A DNA stretch of 64,000 nt from Caryophanales bacterium UBA5026. Lineage in GTDB: Bacteria > Bacillota_I > Bacilli_A > RF39 > UBA660. How positions within the stretch are numbered: the stretch's first letter is position 1; every line of letters starts with the position of its first letter. Made by a program: the position numbers and the translations under genes. Positions 1-9,118 of this stretch are shown piece by piece. The stretch covers positions 4,849 through 68,848 of the forward strand of contig DICM01000006.1 in NCBI GenBank assembly GCA_002416285.1, given 5' to 3'. A model generated the notes under the pieces. That model saw only the letters and a program-made list of their open reading frames with translations, searched no databases and was not told the origin of the DNA.

Positions 1-1
1 T

Positions 2-262
2 GCGAATTTATCTTGTTCATTTGGAGCATTAAAAGTATATTTTGATAATGCTATAATTCAAGGAGAATCTGCTACAATTTCTTTAGATCTATCTTTTGCT
101 GGTGCAGAACTATATATCCCAAAAGAGTGGAAAATTATTAATCAAGTTGATGTTACATTAGGTGGTGTAGAAGAGAAAAACAATAGGAAGGTAGATTTCC
201 AAAAAACAGTAATATTAACTGGTAGAGTTAGCTTATCTGGTGTAAGTATTATTTATGTTTAA
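2..262 (+). CDS. C-terminal part of a LiaF-like membrane/cell-envelope stress protein (5' end outside window)
   Basis: An open frame runs in from the window edge and stops at 260-262; 86 codons are visible. The encoded end is rich in short beta strands and contains FGALKVYF, then GAELYIPKEWKI, then a closing segment ending SGVSIIYV. That order (FG..., V-P-x-x-W, G at the end) is the pattern of the C-terminal beta-helix domain of LiaF / cell-wall-active antibiotic response proteins (DUF2154). In Bacillota LiaF restrains the LiaS kinase, but here neither the membrane part nor neighbours can be seen, so only the domain is called. Another short DUF2154-like protein is the alternative. Confidence 0.55.
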   Translation, partial: ANLSCSFGALKVYFDNAIIQGESATISLDLSFAGAELYIPKEWKIINQVDVTLGGVEEKNNRKVDFQKTVILTGRVSLSGVSIIYV

Positions 263-356
263 GTCACTATGTGACTTTTTTGTTTTCTACAATAAGATCA
301 ATTCAATCATTTATTTTAATAAAATATGCTATACTATTGATAGTAAGAGGTGTAAT

Positions 357-1070
357 ATGAAAATAAAAATGATTCATTCTACAAAACAGGATGGAAATAC
401 TTCACTAAAATATGATTTTGATAACACAGCAATTACTAATCGAAAAGCTTTTTTTGAAAAACATAATATTCCTGTTGAAAACACATTAGTTATACAAGTA
501 AAATACAGTGACTCTATAGTAGAATTAGATGAGATATTCTTGAAGAATCATCCCGATTTATCGAAGGAGACATTAGAGACTGATGCAGTAGTAACAAAAT
601 GTCCCAATGTTTTTTTATATCTTCCATTTGGAGATTGTATTCCCCTTATTGTATTTGATCCTGATAATCATGTTTTCGCTTTTGCTCATATGGGATGGCA
701 AAGTACAGAGATGAATCTTCATATAAAAATATTGGAGTATTTAAAAAATCATTATGGGACAAATCTAGCTGATGTAGAAGTTTTTCTTGGTCCGTCGATC
801 AAAAAGGAATCTTATATTTTAAAGAGTCCTTCACAACTGAAACATTCTAGCTGGACAAGATTTTTAAATCATATTGGAAATGACTATTATGAAATCGACT
901 TAAATGGATATATTTGTAATGATCTTAGGAATTCCGGCGTTAGTAAAATTAATAATAGTTTAATAGATACTATGATAGATTATAATTATTTTTCCCATTA
1001 TCGTGTAGTATATAAAAATCCTAGTGAAGTCGAAGGAAGATTCATCTGTGGAGCGATTATGACACAATAA
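357..1070 (+). CDS. pgeF: PgeF/YfiH family (multicopper polyphenol oxidase/laccase-fold, LACC1 family) protein
   Basis: A cytosolic single-domain enzyme of 237 residues, the usual size of the family. Family landmarks visible in order are TDAVVT (about residue 75), the metal/active-site stretch FGDCIP (Cys94), a conserved HMGW (His111), GPSIKKESY and a C-terminal gene-family ending R-x-x-C-G. Members have been described as polyphenol oxidases, purine-nucleoside-cleaving enzymes and, in E. coli, a peptidoglycan editing factor, so the physiological substrate here is open. A longer reading frame starts at 255 but overlaps the previous gene; I chose the ATG at 357 because AAGAGGTG sits 5-12 bases before it and a TATACT -10 lies upstream. 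It is a single-gene unit ended by a terminator. Confidence 0.8.
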   Translation: MKIKMIHSTKQDGNTSLKYDFDNTAITNRKAFFEKHNIPVENTLVIQVKYSDSIVELDEIFLKNHPDLSKETLETDAVVTKCPNVFLYLPFGDCIPLIVFDPDNHVFAFAHMGWQSTEMNLHIKILEYLKNHYGTNLADVEVFLGPSIKKESYILKSPSQLKHSSWTRFLNHIGNDYYEIDLNGYICNDLRNSGVSKINNSLIDTMIDYNYFSHYRVVYKNPSEVEGRFICGAIMTQ

Positions 1071-1102
1071 TTTTTTGAATATAATAAGTATTAATAATAT
1101 CT

Positions 1103-1133
1103 AAGGTCTGATTATTTTAATTAGATCTTTTTT
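1103..1133 (+). terminator. Rho-independent terminator after pgeF
   Basis: AAGGTCTGATT pairs with AATTAGATCTT (two G-U pairs) around a short loop and is followed by a run of T. Confidence 0.65.
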
Positions 1134-1143
1134 GTATGAAAAC

Positions 1144-1172
1144 TTGACTCTAAGCGATCTAACTGTTATACT
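1144..1172 (+). promoter_or_regulatory. Sigma-A promoter for the lipoprotein/prepilin-like pair
   Basis: TTGACT at 1144-1149 and TATACT at 1167-1172 are separated by exactly 17 bases. It lies about 30 bases before the start at 1200 and is the only good promoter visible before the giant gene at 1517. Confidence 0.7.
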
Positions 1173-1199
1173 TTGTACAGTGAAAATAGGGGAATGTAT

Positions 1200-1487
1200 A
1201 TGAAAAAATTGGGAATAATACTAGCAGTATTAACGGCGTTTTTTATTACAGGATGTAATAGTCAGAAGAGTCTAGAAAAAACATTTAAAAAACTAACAAC
1301 AGAATATTATGAAACGAATCTAAATGATAAAGTTATTGGTGTAACAAATCATAAGATTACTTTGCAAGCACTCGAAACAAGCGGGATTGACATTCAAAAA
1401 TTTAATAAATGTGATAGTGAATCTTACGTAGTTTTGAAAGAAAATAATAATAAATATGAACTAGAAGTTCATTTGAACTGTAAATAG
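1200..1487 (+). CDS. Small lipoprotein of unknown function
   Basis: A 95-residue protein with a lysine start, a hydrophobic stretch and a lipobox ITGC at residues 16-19, so Cys19 should be lipidated and the rest held outside the membrane. The mature part (about 77 residues) is charged and mixed, with a Cys near residue 71 and another at the penultimate position that could form a disulfide. I chose the ATG at 1200 because AGGGGA precedes it by 7 bases; upstream ATG codons in frame have no such site. It ends 29 bases before the prepilin-like gene and probably shares its transcript, so it may assist that protein, but this is inference from position only. Confidence 0.65.
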   Translation: MKKLGIILAVLTAFFITGCNSQKSLEKTFKKLTTEYYETNLNDKVIGVTNHKITLQALETSGIDIQKFNKCDSESYVVLKENNNKYELEVHLNCK

Positions 1488-1516
1488 ATATATTTTATTT
1501 TATAAAGGAGTAGCAT

Positions 1517-4500
1517 ATGAAGAAAAAAGGATTTACGCTAATTGAATTGTTGACGGTAATTGTCGTAATAGGAATTATCACATTAATTGCAACCCCATCA
1601 ATTCTAGGGATTGTAGAAAGTGTCAAGAAAAAAACTTGTAGCATCAATACGCAGATGATGGAAGAAAGTACTTATAATTACATTGCTTTAGAAGGGGTAA
1701 GCGTTAAAGAGGGAGAAAAACTAACAATTCCGTTAAAAGCGCTAACAAATGGTGAAAATACAAGTGGCAAAAAGTATCTTAAAACAATTTTAGATGTGAA
1801 TGATCGAACAAAAGAATGTACTGGTTATGTTGAAGCTAGCAAAACGAATGGAGAATATGACATAAAAGGACATTTAGTTTGTCCAAGCTATTGTAATAGT
1901 GATGAATATGTTGATAATGATATTGGATCGGTAATAAAAGGAACTTATTTCAAAGGAGCTAATCCAGACAATTGGGTTTTATTTGGAAGATATGATCAAT
2001 CCTCTCCAGAAGGAATTTTGTGGAGAATTGTTAAATCAGATGACGATGGAATTTTACTTGTCTATGAAGGATTAGAAAATGGTGGGGCATCACCTATTGA
2101 AGACGGACGAATGAGCTTAAATAGGACAGCTGGTATGGCTTATAATGAAACTGGAGTTAATTCTTATGTCGGAAGTACAATCGAGTCAAAGTTGGAACAA
2201 TTTTATCGAAATATCTATGTTGTCAATAAAACTAATTATATAAGTGTAAGAAACTATTCAATTGGATTAGTGCCAGACCTTAATCCAACCTATAAGGAAA
2301 CAGCTAGCAATTTTGAAAATGTATTGACTTCAAAAAACTCTATTGGATTACTTACGGTAAGTGACTATATGAATGCCAGTGATAATGATTTATGTAAGGG
2401 AACATATCAAAGCGGTGGATCTAGTAATCCTTGTTCTTATACAGGAAGCGATATCAATAACTACTTATATAAAGAAAAATATAATTATTGGACTATGAGT
2501 GGATTACTCGATACGGAAAATAAAGCATGGTATATTAATACAGCTGGACAGATTACGAATGGAATTGTGAATAATTCTACGATATCTGCTCGTCCTGTCA
2601 TCAATTTAAAAAAGGATGTCCAACTGGTGTCTGGGAGCGGAACCCTCGGTGATCCATATATTATAGAGGATTATATGGTTGGTATTAAAAATAAACCAAT
2701 GATCACTATAAATGGATCTGAGACAGTAAGTATTCGAGAAGGAGAAGAATATATCGAACTAGGTGCCACTGCCGTTGATCCGGAAGATGGTGACATAAGT
2801 AATCAAATTGAGATTACAAGTACTGTCAATGTAAATAAAGCTGGAACCTATGAAATTACCTATAATGTCAAAGATAGTGATGGAAATAAAGCTCCAACTG
2901 TTGTTAGAACAGTAGAGGTAATCGCGAAAGAAAGTCCAATGATTACTTTAAACGGAGGAAATCCAATCCGAATTCCTATTTATTCTGATTATATAGAAAA
3001 AGGAGCAACGGCAATAGATCCATATTATGGAGATATTAGCGATGATATCCAGATTAGCGGAGATGTAAATACCGATCAGTTAGGTGTTTATCAAATCCAA
3101 TATGAGGTTGAGAACAAAGATGGACTAAAAGGTAAGGTTGTTAGGAGAGTAATTGTAGAAGCAGTACGTCCAACAATTACTCTAAACGGTGAAACACCTC
3201 AATCGTTGATAGCGGGAGAAGAGTATGTTGAATATGGTGCCACTGCTTATGATACAATCGATGGGGATCTTACCGGCCGAATTCAAACGCGAATTGTCAA
3301 ATATATTGAAGTCATAAAAGAAGGAAAGAAAGTATGGGAACCTACTTATCCTAGTATCTTTGAATCTAAAATTGGTAGCAATTATGCAATCGAGTATCAG
3401 GTTACCAATAATAATGGCTTAACTGCAAGTGTAATTCGGACGTTAGCAGTTCTTCCGGATGATGGTCCAATGATTGAAATTACCCCTGTTTCGGCAACGG
3501 ATATACAAAAACAGCATGAGATTCAAATAAAGGTAACGAAGAGGGACCATGTGATTGATAACAATAGTTTGAAATATCTATTTGTCAGTGAGAGAGAATC
3601 AATATCTGCGACTGCTGATTTGACTAAAATAATTTCTACCAAATTTATCAATAATGGGAAAGTAACAACACCAAAAGGAACTGGAAATTATAAACTGTAT
3701 GTTATTGCTAAAGATGTGTATGGGAATACTACGATTACGTCCAGTGGGTATTATAAAATTGATAATTCAAGTCCAGTACTAACCTTAAATGATGAAAGTT
3801 ATTTGAATTTATATATGAATCATTCTTATAACGAAGAGGGAGCGACTGCTTATGATGAGTTTTTCTCCGGTGATTTGACGAATGCAATTGAAATTAGTGG
3901 AACCGTAAATACTAGTAAAAAAGGACTTAACTATATTAAATATAAAGTTAGCGATAATGTTGGAAATACAACTGAAAAAACAAGAACCATTTCTGTTATA
4001 ACGCCAAAACCAAGTATTTACCTAAATGGAAATAAGGCACAAAAGATTTTGATTGGAACACCTTATACTGAAGCTGGGGCAACCGCAAATGATGCTCTTG
4101 ATGGCGATTTGACGAGTCAAATCAGAATGAGTGGAATGGTAGACACCAGTAAAGAAGGGACTTACACTATCACTTATGAAGTGGAAAATAGTTACGGTGT
4201 AAAAGCAAGTATATCAAGAACAGTCGAGGTATATGTTCCTTCACCAGTTATCACAATTACTGGTGACAATCCAATTACAATTCAAATTGGATCAATCTAT
4301 CAGGATCAAGGAGCTACCGCAAATGATGCTCTTGATGGCGATTTGACCTCTAACATTACTATGTCTAGTAATGTTAACCCTAATCAAAAAGGAACTTACT
4401 ATGTTGAATACACTGTCACAAATCAGCACAATAAGACCACCAAAGCAAAAAGAACAGTCATAGTAGCTGTTCCAAAGCCAACGATCCAATTAAATGGAAG

Positions 4501-7500
4501 TTCTGTTGTAACTGTATATCGAAATGAGATATATAGAGAACTGGGTGCGACTGCAACGGATGAAATCGATGGTGATTTGACTAGTCAAATTAAGATTTCT
4601 GGAACTGTTGATCCTAGTAAAAAGGGTGTTTATCAGATTGTCTATACAGTAACAAATCGTTATAATGAAACTGCAACTGCTTTTCGGTATGTTGAAGTTA
4701 GGGATTATAATGTAGAAATTGAACTGTATGGAAGTAATCCTTATATTATGAAAGTTAAAGATAAGTATAGTGAACCTGGGTACAAAGTAATGCACGAAAA
4801 AAGCGGTGATGTTACAGGTGACGTTAAGGTAACCAATAAGGTTGTTGAAGGAAAACCTGGAACTTATACAATTGAGTATCGATATCAAGATAGTATTACT
4901 GGTCAGGTAGAAACCGTAACTAGGACAGTTATGATTGAGACTCCTTCTGTGTCATTATCATTAATTGGAAGTAATCCTTATCAAATTTATGCTGGAAATG
5001 GGTATATTGAACAAGGGGCAACCGCTATTGATGAATTCGATGGAGACATTTCCAATAAGATTATTACAACTACTGACGTTAATCAAAATCAGGTTGGAAC
5101 TTATACAACAATCTATAGAGTGACAAGTAATTATGGTGTTGAAAAACAGATTTCAAGAACAATAAAAGTATTGGCTCAAGATGGACCTAATATCGTGTTT
5201 AGTGTCAATGGTAATACCGAATATAAGGAATCACACGCAACGACAGTGACTATTACTAGGAATAAGGCAGATTTAGATGAAAATAGCTATTACTATTTGT
5301 GGAGTAAATCGTTAGCTACACCAGAAGAAAAAGATTTTACGGAAAAGTTGAATAATCCGCAGGAACTTGCAACTCCAGTAAACGCAGACGGCAAGTATTA
5401 TTTATGGGTTCTAGCGAAAGATGTAACTGGAAGCTCAACTATTAAAGCAAGTGGTGCCTTCTATTTAGATAACACTGCTCCGGTTATTCGTTTAAATGGT
5501 AACAGGGTAATTGAAATTCCAATTGATGGAGTTTATAAGGAAATGGGTGCAACTGTAGTTGAAACCGGTTCGGGACTTACCAGTGCAGGATTAAAAATTA
5601 CTAGTAATGTCAATCCAAGTTTATTTGGGACATATCAAGTTACATATGAAGCAGAAGATAAATTGGGCCATAAAGCTACTGCAGTAACTCGAACAGTAAC
5701 TGTAGTAGAAGCAAAATTAATCGATGTTCCAAGTGATGATAAAGAAACTAAATATTATTCCGAATACTTTGTTGGAGAGAATCCAAACAATTGGATCTTA
5801 TTTGGAAATGCAGCTGGAAATGACATTGAATATATTCCGATCTATTTTAGAATCGTTAAAATGGATAGTGAAGGAATCAAAATTATTTATGAAGGAACTA
5901 AAGATTCTAATGGAAAAATTGTAGAAGATGGATCAATCGATGTTAGTGAATTTGGTTCGAGTGGCGATTACAATACTTCTGTCATTCAATCAAAACTAGA
6001 AGACTGGTATAATAATCTTAAAGATGTAGATAAGGATAAATTAACAAAGAAGATCAATTGGTGTATTGGAAAAGTGAATAGTCCTTATACAACGGATAAT
6101 TTTAAGAATGAAGAATGTACTATAAAGAGTAACTTAAGTGCAGTAGGACTTCTTACTGGTGGGGATTATTTGTCTACTACAAAAAATCCATGTACGGCTT
6201 ATAATCAAGCTTCATGTGGAGTAAATAATTTCTTAAAGAAATCTTATAATTATTTCACTTTAAATAGTGATTTAATAAATTTAGATTACATCTTTGAAGC
6301 AAATAAGAATGGGGCACTTACAAGAAAGAAAACAGTGGAGATAAATAATATCCGTCCAGTTGTTAATCTAAAAGCCGATGTTCTGATTGTTGGTGGAGAT
6401 GGAACACTCGAAAATCCATATAAATTAAATACGAGAGAACCAATTGTTGATACTGGTAAACCAGTTATTGCTTTCGACAAAGCAAGTTATCATACAAACA
6501 AAGAACAATCCGGTGTTATGGTAACAGTTACGGATGCAATTAGTGGTGTAGATCCAAATAGTTTAAAATATCGTTGGTCAACTAGTTCTGCTATACCTGC
6601 AGAAAATGTATTTACCGAAACATTTGTTAATGGTGACACATTAATGCAACCTGGCGAAGGAAAATATTATCTTTTCATTCTAGCAAAAGACAGAGTCGGG
6701 AATACAAGTATTGTAAGAAGTGGGCTTTATACTTTCGATAAAACTGCACCAGTTATCACAATTACGGGTACAAATCCAACTACGATTAAACAAAATACAA
6801 CTTATAAGGATTCAGGAGCAACTGCAACCGATAATATTGATGGAACAATTACTTCTAAAATTGTTACGACATCAACAGTTAATACAGCAGTTGGTGGCAC
6901 TTATACAGTTACTTATGAAGTGACAGATGTAGCAGGAAACAAAACGTCAGCTGTTCGAACGGTTATCGTACAGGAAGTTGAACCACCAGTGATTACATTT
7001 ACACCGAATGGTAATAGTGGTTATGTAACTTCTGCAAGTGTTAAAGTGACAGTAACAGACAATGTTGGTGTTGATGAAACCAGTTTAAAATATGTATGGA
7101 CAAAATCATCAAGTCAGCCAACTGCAAGTACAATAAATAATGCTTTCCAGAATGGAGGAATGATTTCTACTCCAACAGGAAGTACGGCAATTTATTATTT
7201 ATGGGTTATTGCAAAAGACGTAAATAGTAATCAAAAAATTCAAGGATCGACTGCATTTTATATTGATAGTACTGTACCAGTTATAACGATGAATGGGGAC
7301 AGTATTGTTTCAATGAATGTAGGAGATAATTATACGGATGCTGGAGCAACCGCAACAGATGATATTGATGGCGATATTAGTAATCGAATTACTATCACGA
7401 GTGATGTGAATCCTTCTGTTGCAGGACCTTATACAGTAAGATACAATGTAAAAGATTCTGTTGGTAATTCAGCAGTAGAAGTTATTCGTAATGTATTCAT

Positions 7501-8281
7501 TGGTATTGACACTGTACATACTTATTCTTATACTGGTGATGGTGAATCCTTTACAGCAAACTATCAAGGAAAATATAAACTAGAAGTATGGGGTGCTGGT
7601 ACTAGTCGCGGTCTTGGTGGCTATTCTACAGGTGTATTAATACTTGATAGAGACGACTCACTATGGATATATGTCGGAGGAAGAACAGGTTACAATGGTG
7701 GTGCTTCTGGCGGTGCTGGTGGCACAGATATTCGTTTAAATTCTGGTAATTGGGATTCCACTGACGGTCTATATTCTAGAATTATCGTTGCTGGCGGAGG
7801 CGGCGGTGGTGCTGGTGGAGGTACTACTGGAGCTAGTGGTTACAACGGTAGTGGTAGCACTAGTGCTGGCCAAGCACTTGGCGGAGGCGGCGGAAGCCAG
7901 AGTTCTGGAGGAGCTGGTGGAAAAGGATATAATTCCAACGGCGCTTATGGTTCATTCGGAAAAGGTGGTACAAGCGCAAGTTCTAATAGCCTTGCCAATC
8001 CGGGTGGAGTTGGTGGAGGCGGTGGCTGGTACGGTGGTGGAGGCGGTGGAAATGGCCGAAACTACCTGCTTAGTTACTCTGGAAGTGGAGGTGGTGGAGG
8101 TTCAGGCTATGTTTTGACATCTGCTTCTTATAAACCGACGGGATATTTACCAACTTCCAAGTATTATATGAGTGATGCACAGACCATAGCTGGTAATGCC
8201 GCAATGCCAAATCCAGATGGTGGAACGATGACTGGACGTAGTGGGGATGGCTATGCTAGAATTACTTATATGGGTCAATAA
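1517..8281 (+). CDS. Giant prepilin-like multidomain surface protein (type IV pilin N-terminus, DUF5011 repeats, DUF6273-like modules, Gly-rich C-terminus)
   Basis: 2254 residues behind AAGGAG at 1505. Residues 1-32 are a class-III signal: MKKKG then FTLIELL, the prepilin peptidase motif with Glu at mature position 5, followed by a hydrophobic helix. Residues about 120-385 and 1400-1635 each hold a DUF6273-like module (NW-x-LFG near the start, RPV-x-NLK near the end). From about 393 to 1995 I count 12 repeats of about 75 residues with the core YxExGATAxDxxDGD and a closing GTYxxxYxVxxxxG, the DUF5011/bacterial Ig-like pattern, interrupted by four larger Ig-like modules carrying YxLxVxAKD. Residues about 2000-2254 are a Gly-rich lectin-like domain with GGGGGG tracts. 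Family knowledge suggests an adhesin anchored through the pilin helix. No pilus assembly genes are in the window. Confidence 0.8.
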   Translation: MKKKGFTLIELLTVIVVIGIITLIATPSILGIVESVKKKTCSINTQMMEESTYNYIALEGVSVKEGEKLTIPLKALTNGENTSGKKYLKTILDVNDRTKECTGYVEASKTNGEYDIKGHLVCPSYCNSDEYVDNDIGSVIKGTYFKGANPDNWVLFGRYDQSSPEGILWRIVKSDDDGILLVYEGLENGGASPIEDGRMSLNRTAGMAYNETGVNSYVGSTIESKLEQFYRNIYVVNKTNYISVRNYSIGLVPDLNPTYKETASNFENVLTSKNSIGLLTVSDYMNASDNDLCKGTYQSGGSSNPCSYTGSDINNYLYKEKYNYWTMSGLLDTENKAWYINTAGQITNGIVNNSTISARPVINLKKDVQLVSGSGTLGDPYIIEDYMVGIKNKPMITINGSETVSIREGEEYIELGATAVDPEDGDISNQIEITSTVNVNKAGTYEITYNVKDSDGNKAPTVVRTVEVIAKESPMITLNGGNPIRIPIYSDYIEKGATAIDPYYGDISDDIQISGDVNTDQLGVYQIQYEVENKDGLKGKVVRRVIVEAVRPTITLNGETPQSLIAGEEYVEYGATAYDTIDGDLTGRIQTRIVKYIEVIKEGKKVWEPTYPSIFESKIGSNYAIEYQVTNNNGLTASVIRTLAVLPDDGPMIEITPVSATDIQKQHEIQIKVTKRDHVIDNNSLKYLFVSERESISATADLTKIISTKFINNGKVTTPKGTGNYKLYVIAKDVYGNTTITSSGYYKIDNSSPVLTLNDESYLNLYMNHSYNEEGATAYDEFFSGDLTNAIEISGTVNTSKKGLNYIKYKVSDNVGNTTEKTRTISVITPKPSIYLNGNKAQKILIGTPYTEAGATANDALDGDLTSQIRMSGMVDTSKEGTYTITYEVENSYGVKASISRTVEVYVPSPVITITGDNPITIQIGSIYQDQGATANDALDGDLTSNITMSSNVNPNQKGTYYVEYTVTNQHNKTTKAKRTVIVAVPKPTIQLNGSSVVTVYRNEIYRELGATATDEIDGDLTSQIKISGTVDPSKKGVYQIVYTVTNRYNETATAFRYVEVRDYNVEIELYGSNPYIMKVKDKYSEPGYKVMHEKSGDVTGDVKVTNKVVEGKPGTYTIEYRYQDSITGQVETVTRTVMIETPSVSLSLIGSNPYQIYAGNGYIEQGATAIDEFDGDISNKIITTTDVNQNQVGTYTTIYRVTSNYGVEKQISRTIKVLAQDGPNIVFSVNGNTEYKESHATTVTITRNKADLDENSYYYLWSKSLATPEEKDFTEKLNNPQELATPVNADGKYYLWVLAKDVTGSSTIKASGAFYLDNTAPVIRLNGNRVIEIPIDGVYKEMGATVVETGSGLTSAGLKITSNVNPSLFGTYQVTYEAEDKLGHKATAVTRTVTVVEAKLIDVPSDDKETKYYSEYFVGENPNNWILFGNAAGNDIEYIPIYFRIVKMDSEGIKIIYEGTKDSNGKIVEDGSIDVSEFGSSGDYNTSVIQSKLEDWYNNLKDVDKDKLTKKINWCIGKVNSPYTTDNFKNEECTIKSNLSAVGLLTGGDYLSTTKNPCTAYNQASCGVNNFLKKSYNYFTLNSDLINLDYIFEANKNGALTRKKTVEINNIRPVVNLKADVLIVGGDGTLENPYKLNTREPIVDTGKPVIAFDKASYHTNKEQSGVMVTVTDAISGVDPNSLKYRWSTSSAIPAENVFTETFVNGDTLMQPGEGKYYLFILAKDRVGNTSIVRSGLYTFDKTAPVITITGTNPTTIKQNTTYKDSGATATDNIDGTITSKIVTTSTVNTAVGGTYTVTYEVTDVAGNKTSAVRTVIVQEVEPPVITFTPNGNSGYVTSASVKVTVTDNVGVDETSLKYVWTKSSSQPTASTINNAFQNGGMISTPTGSTAIYYLWVIAKDVNSNQKIQGSTAFYIDSTVPVITMNGDSIVSMNVGDNYTDAGATATDDIDGDISNRITITSDVNPSVAGPYTVRYNVKDSVGNSAVEVIRNVFIGIDTVHTYSYTGDGESFTANYQGKYKLEVWGAGTSRGLGGYSTGVLILDRDDSLWIYVGGRTGYNGGASGGAGGTDIRLNSGNWDSTDGLYSRIIVAGGGGGGAGGGTTGASGYNGSGSTSAGQALGGGGGSQSSGGAGGKGYNSNGAYGSFGKGGTSASSNSLANPGGVGGGGGWYGGGGGGNGRNYLLSYSGSGGGGGSGYVLTSASYKPTGYLPTSKYYMSDAQTIAGNAAMPNPDGGTMTGRSGDGYARITYMGQ
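4082..4113 (+). repeat. 32-bp exact direct repeat, copy 1 (inside the giant prepilin-like gene)
   Basis: The 32 bases here recur exactly at 4316-4347 and encode the same part (TANDALDGDL) of two neighbouring DUF5011-like repeats. Identity at third codon positions suggests recent duplication or gene conversion between repeats five and six; the other repeats differ more. Confidence 0.75.
4316..4347 (+). repeat. 32-bp exact direct repeat, copy 2 (inside the giant prepilin-like gene)
   Basis: Second copy of the repeat at 4082-4113, 234 bases downstream, so recombination between them would remove exactly 78 codons, one repeat unit, and keep the frame. Confidence 0.75.
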
Positions 8282-8298
8282 TATAAAACCAAGCATAA

Positions 8299-8327
8299 AA
8301 ACAGATTAAATTTAATCTGTTTTTTCT
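8299..8327 (+). terminator. Rho-independent terminator after the giant prepilin-like gene
   Basis: AACAGATTAAA pairs with TTTAATCTGTT, directly followed by TTTT. Confidence 0.8.
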
Positions 8328-8402
8328 TAATTTATTGATTATCAAATAATGATGTGCTAAAATGTCTACTTGTATAAGCAATAAAATTGCTACGGAGGTT
8401 TT

Positions 8403-9032
8403 ATGAATATTATAAATTTTATATTAAATATTGATAAATATATTGAAATAATTATAGAAAATTATCCTTTTTTCACATATTTTGTATTGTTCGGTATTAT
8501 TTTTATTGAAACTGGTGTTGTTATTTTACCTTTTTTACCAGGAGATTCTGTCTTATTTGCAGCAGGTGCTATTATAGCTAAAACGGGATTGATGAATCCT
8601 ATGTTAGTTTTACTTCTTTTATATATTGCAGCTATTACGGGTGATTCACTAAATTATTCAATAGGGAAACGTTTAGGAAACAAAGTGAAAGAAAACAAAA
8701 AAATTAGATTTATTAAAATGGAATATATTGAACGCACCAGCACTTTTTTTGATAAACACGGACATCAAGCAATCACCATTGCTCGGTTTGTACCCATCAT
8801 TCGAACCTTTGCTCCTTTTGTTGCTGGAGTAAGTGAAATGAAATATCGTGAATTTTTAAAATTTAACATCCTAGGAGCAATTCTTTGGGTATCTATTATG
8901 TATGGAACCGGATTTTTCTTCGGTAATATCCCTTTTATGAAAGAACATTTTAGTTTGATTATTTTAGCAGTTATTTTTGTTTCTTTCATCCCGGTATTTA
9001 TTACTTTGATAAAACAATTAAAGAAGAGATAA
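8403..9032 (+). CDS. DedA family (VTT/SNARE-associated) integral membrane protein
   Basis: 209 residues with four to five hydrophobic segments and the DedA signature: an early E-x-G-x-x-x-x-P-F-L-P-G-D (about 40-50) and the re-entrant motif ARFVPIIRTFAPFVAG (about 125-140). DedA proteins act as lipid transporters or scramblases, including undecaprenyl-phosphate and phosphatidylethanolamine flipping, and affect envelope stress and proton-motive force; the lipid moved by this one cannot be told. The ATG follows GGAGG by 7 bases. It stands alone between two terminators; a candidate extended -10 (GCTAAAAT) lies about 45 bases upstream. Confidence 0.85.
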   Translation: MNIINFILNIDKYIEIIIENYPFFTYFVLFGIIFIETGVVILPFLPGDSVLFAAGAIIAKTGLMNPMLVLLLLYIAAITGDSLNYSIGKRLGNKVKENKKIRFIKMEYIERTSTFFDKHGHQAITIARFVPIIRTFAPFVAGVSEMKYREFLKFNILGAILWVSIMYGTGFFFGNIPFMKEHFSLIILAVIFVSFIPVFITLIKQLKKR

Positions 9033-9044
9033 AATCTCTTTTTT
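9024..9044 (+). terminator. Rho-independent terminator after the DedA gene
   Basis: AAGAGAT-AAA-ATCTCTT followed by TTTT; the left arm overlaps the stop codon. Confidence 0.7.
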
Positions 9045-9094
9045 AAATATATTTACATTATTTTAGAAAAAAACACTCCTTGTTTATTTGCTAG

Positions 9095-9103
9095 TGCTAT
9101 AAT
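9095..9103 (+). promoter_or_regulatory. Extended -10 promoter element for mgtA
   Basis: TGC-TATAAT at 9095-9103, 16 bases before the start codon; no convincing -35 box. With so short a leader there is no room for an Mg2+ riboswitch. Confidence 0.5.
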
Positions 9104-9118
9104 AGTTATGGTGATAGT

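Noticed and set aside
4292..4888. Two adjoining antisense frames of 65 and 132 codons inside the giant gene
   Set aside because: They mirror the repeated codon pattern of the sense strand, have no ribosome binding site and encode low-complexity Ile/Phe/Asn sequence.
2695..7500. Regularly spaced similar DNA segments that could suggest a CRISPR array or tandem satellite
   Set aside because: The spacing is about 230 bases, similarity is at the protein level (DUF5011-like repeats) and all lie in one open frame.
9041..9118. Magnesium riboswitch upstream of mgtA
   Set aside because: The spacer is only about 75 bases and the promoter is within 25 bases of the start, leaving no room for an M-box.
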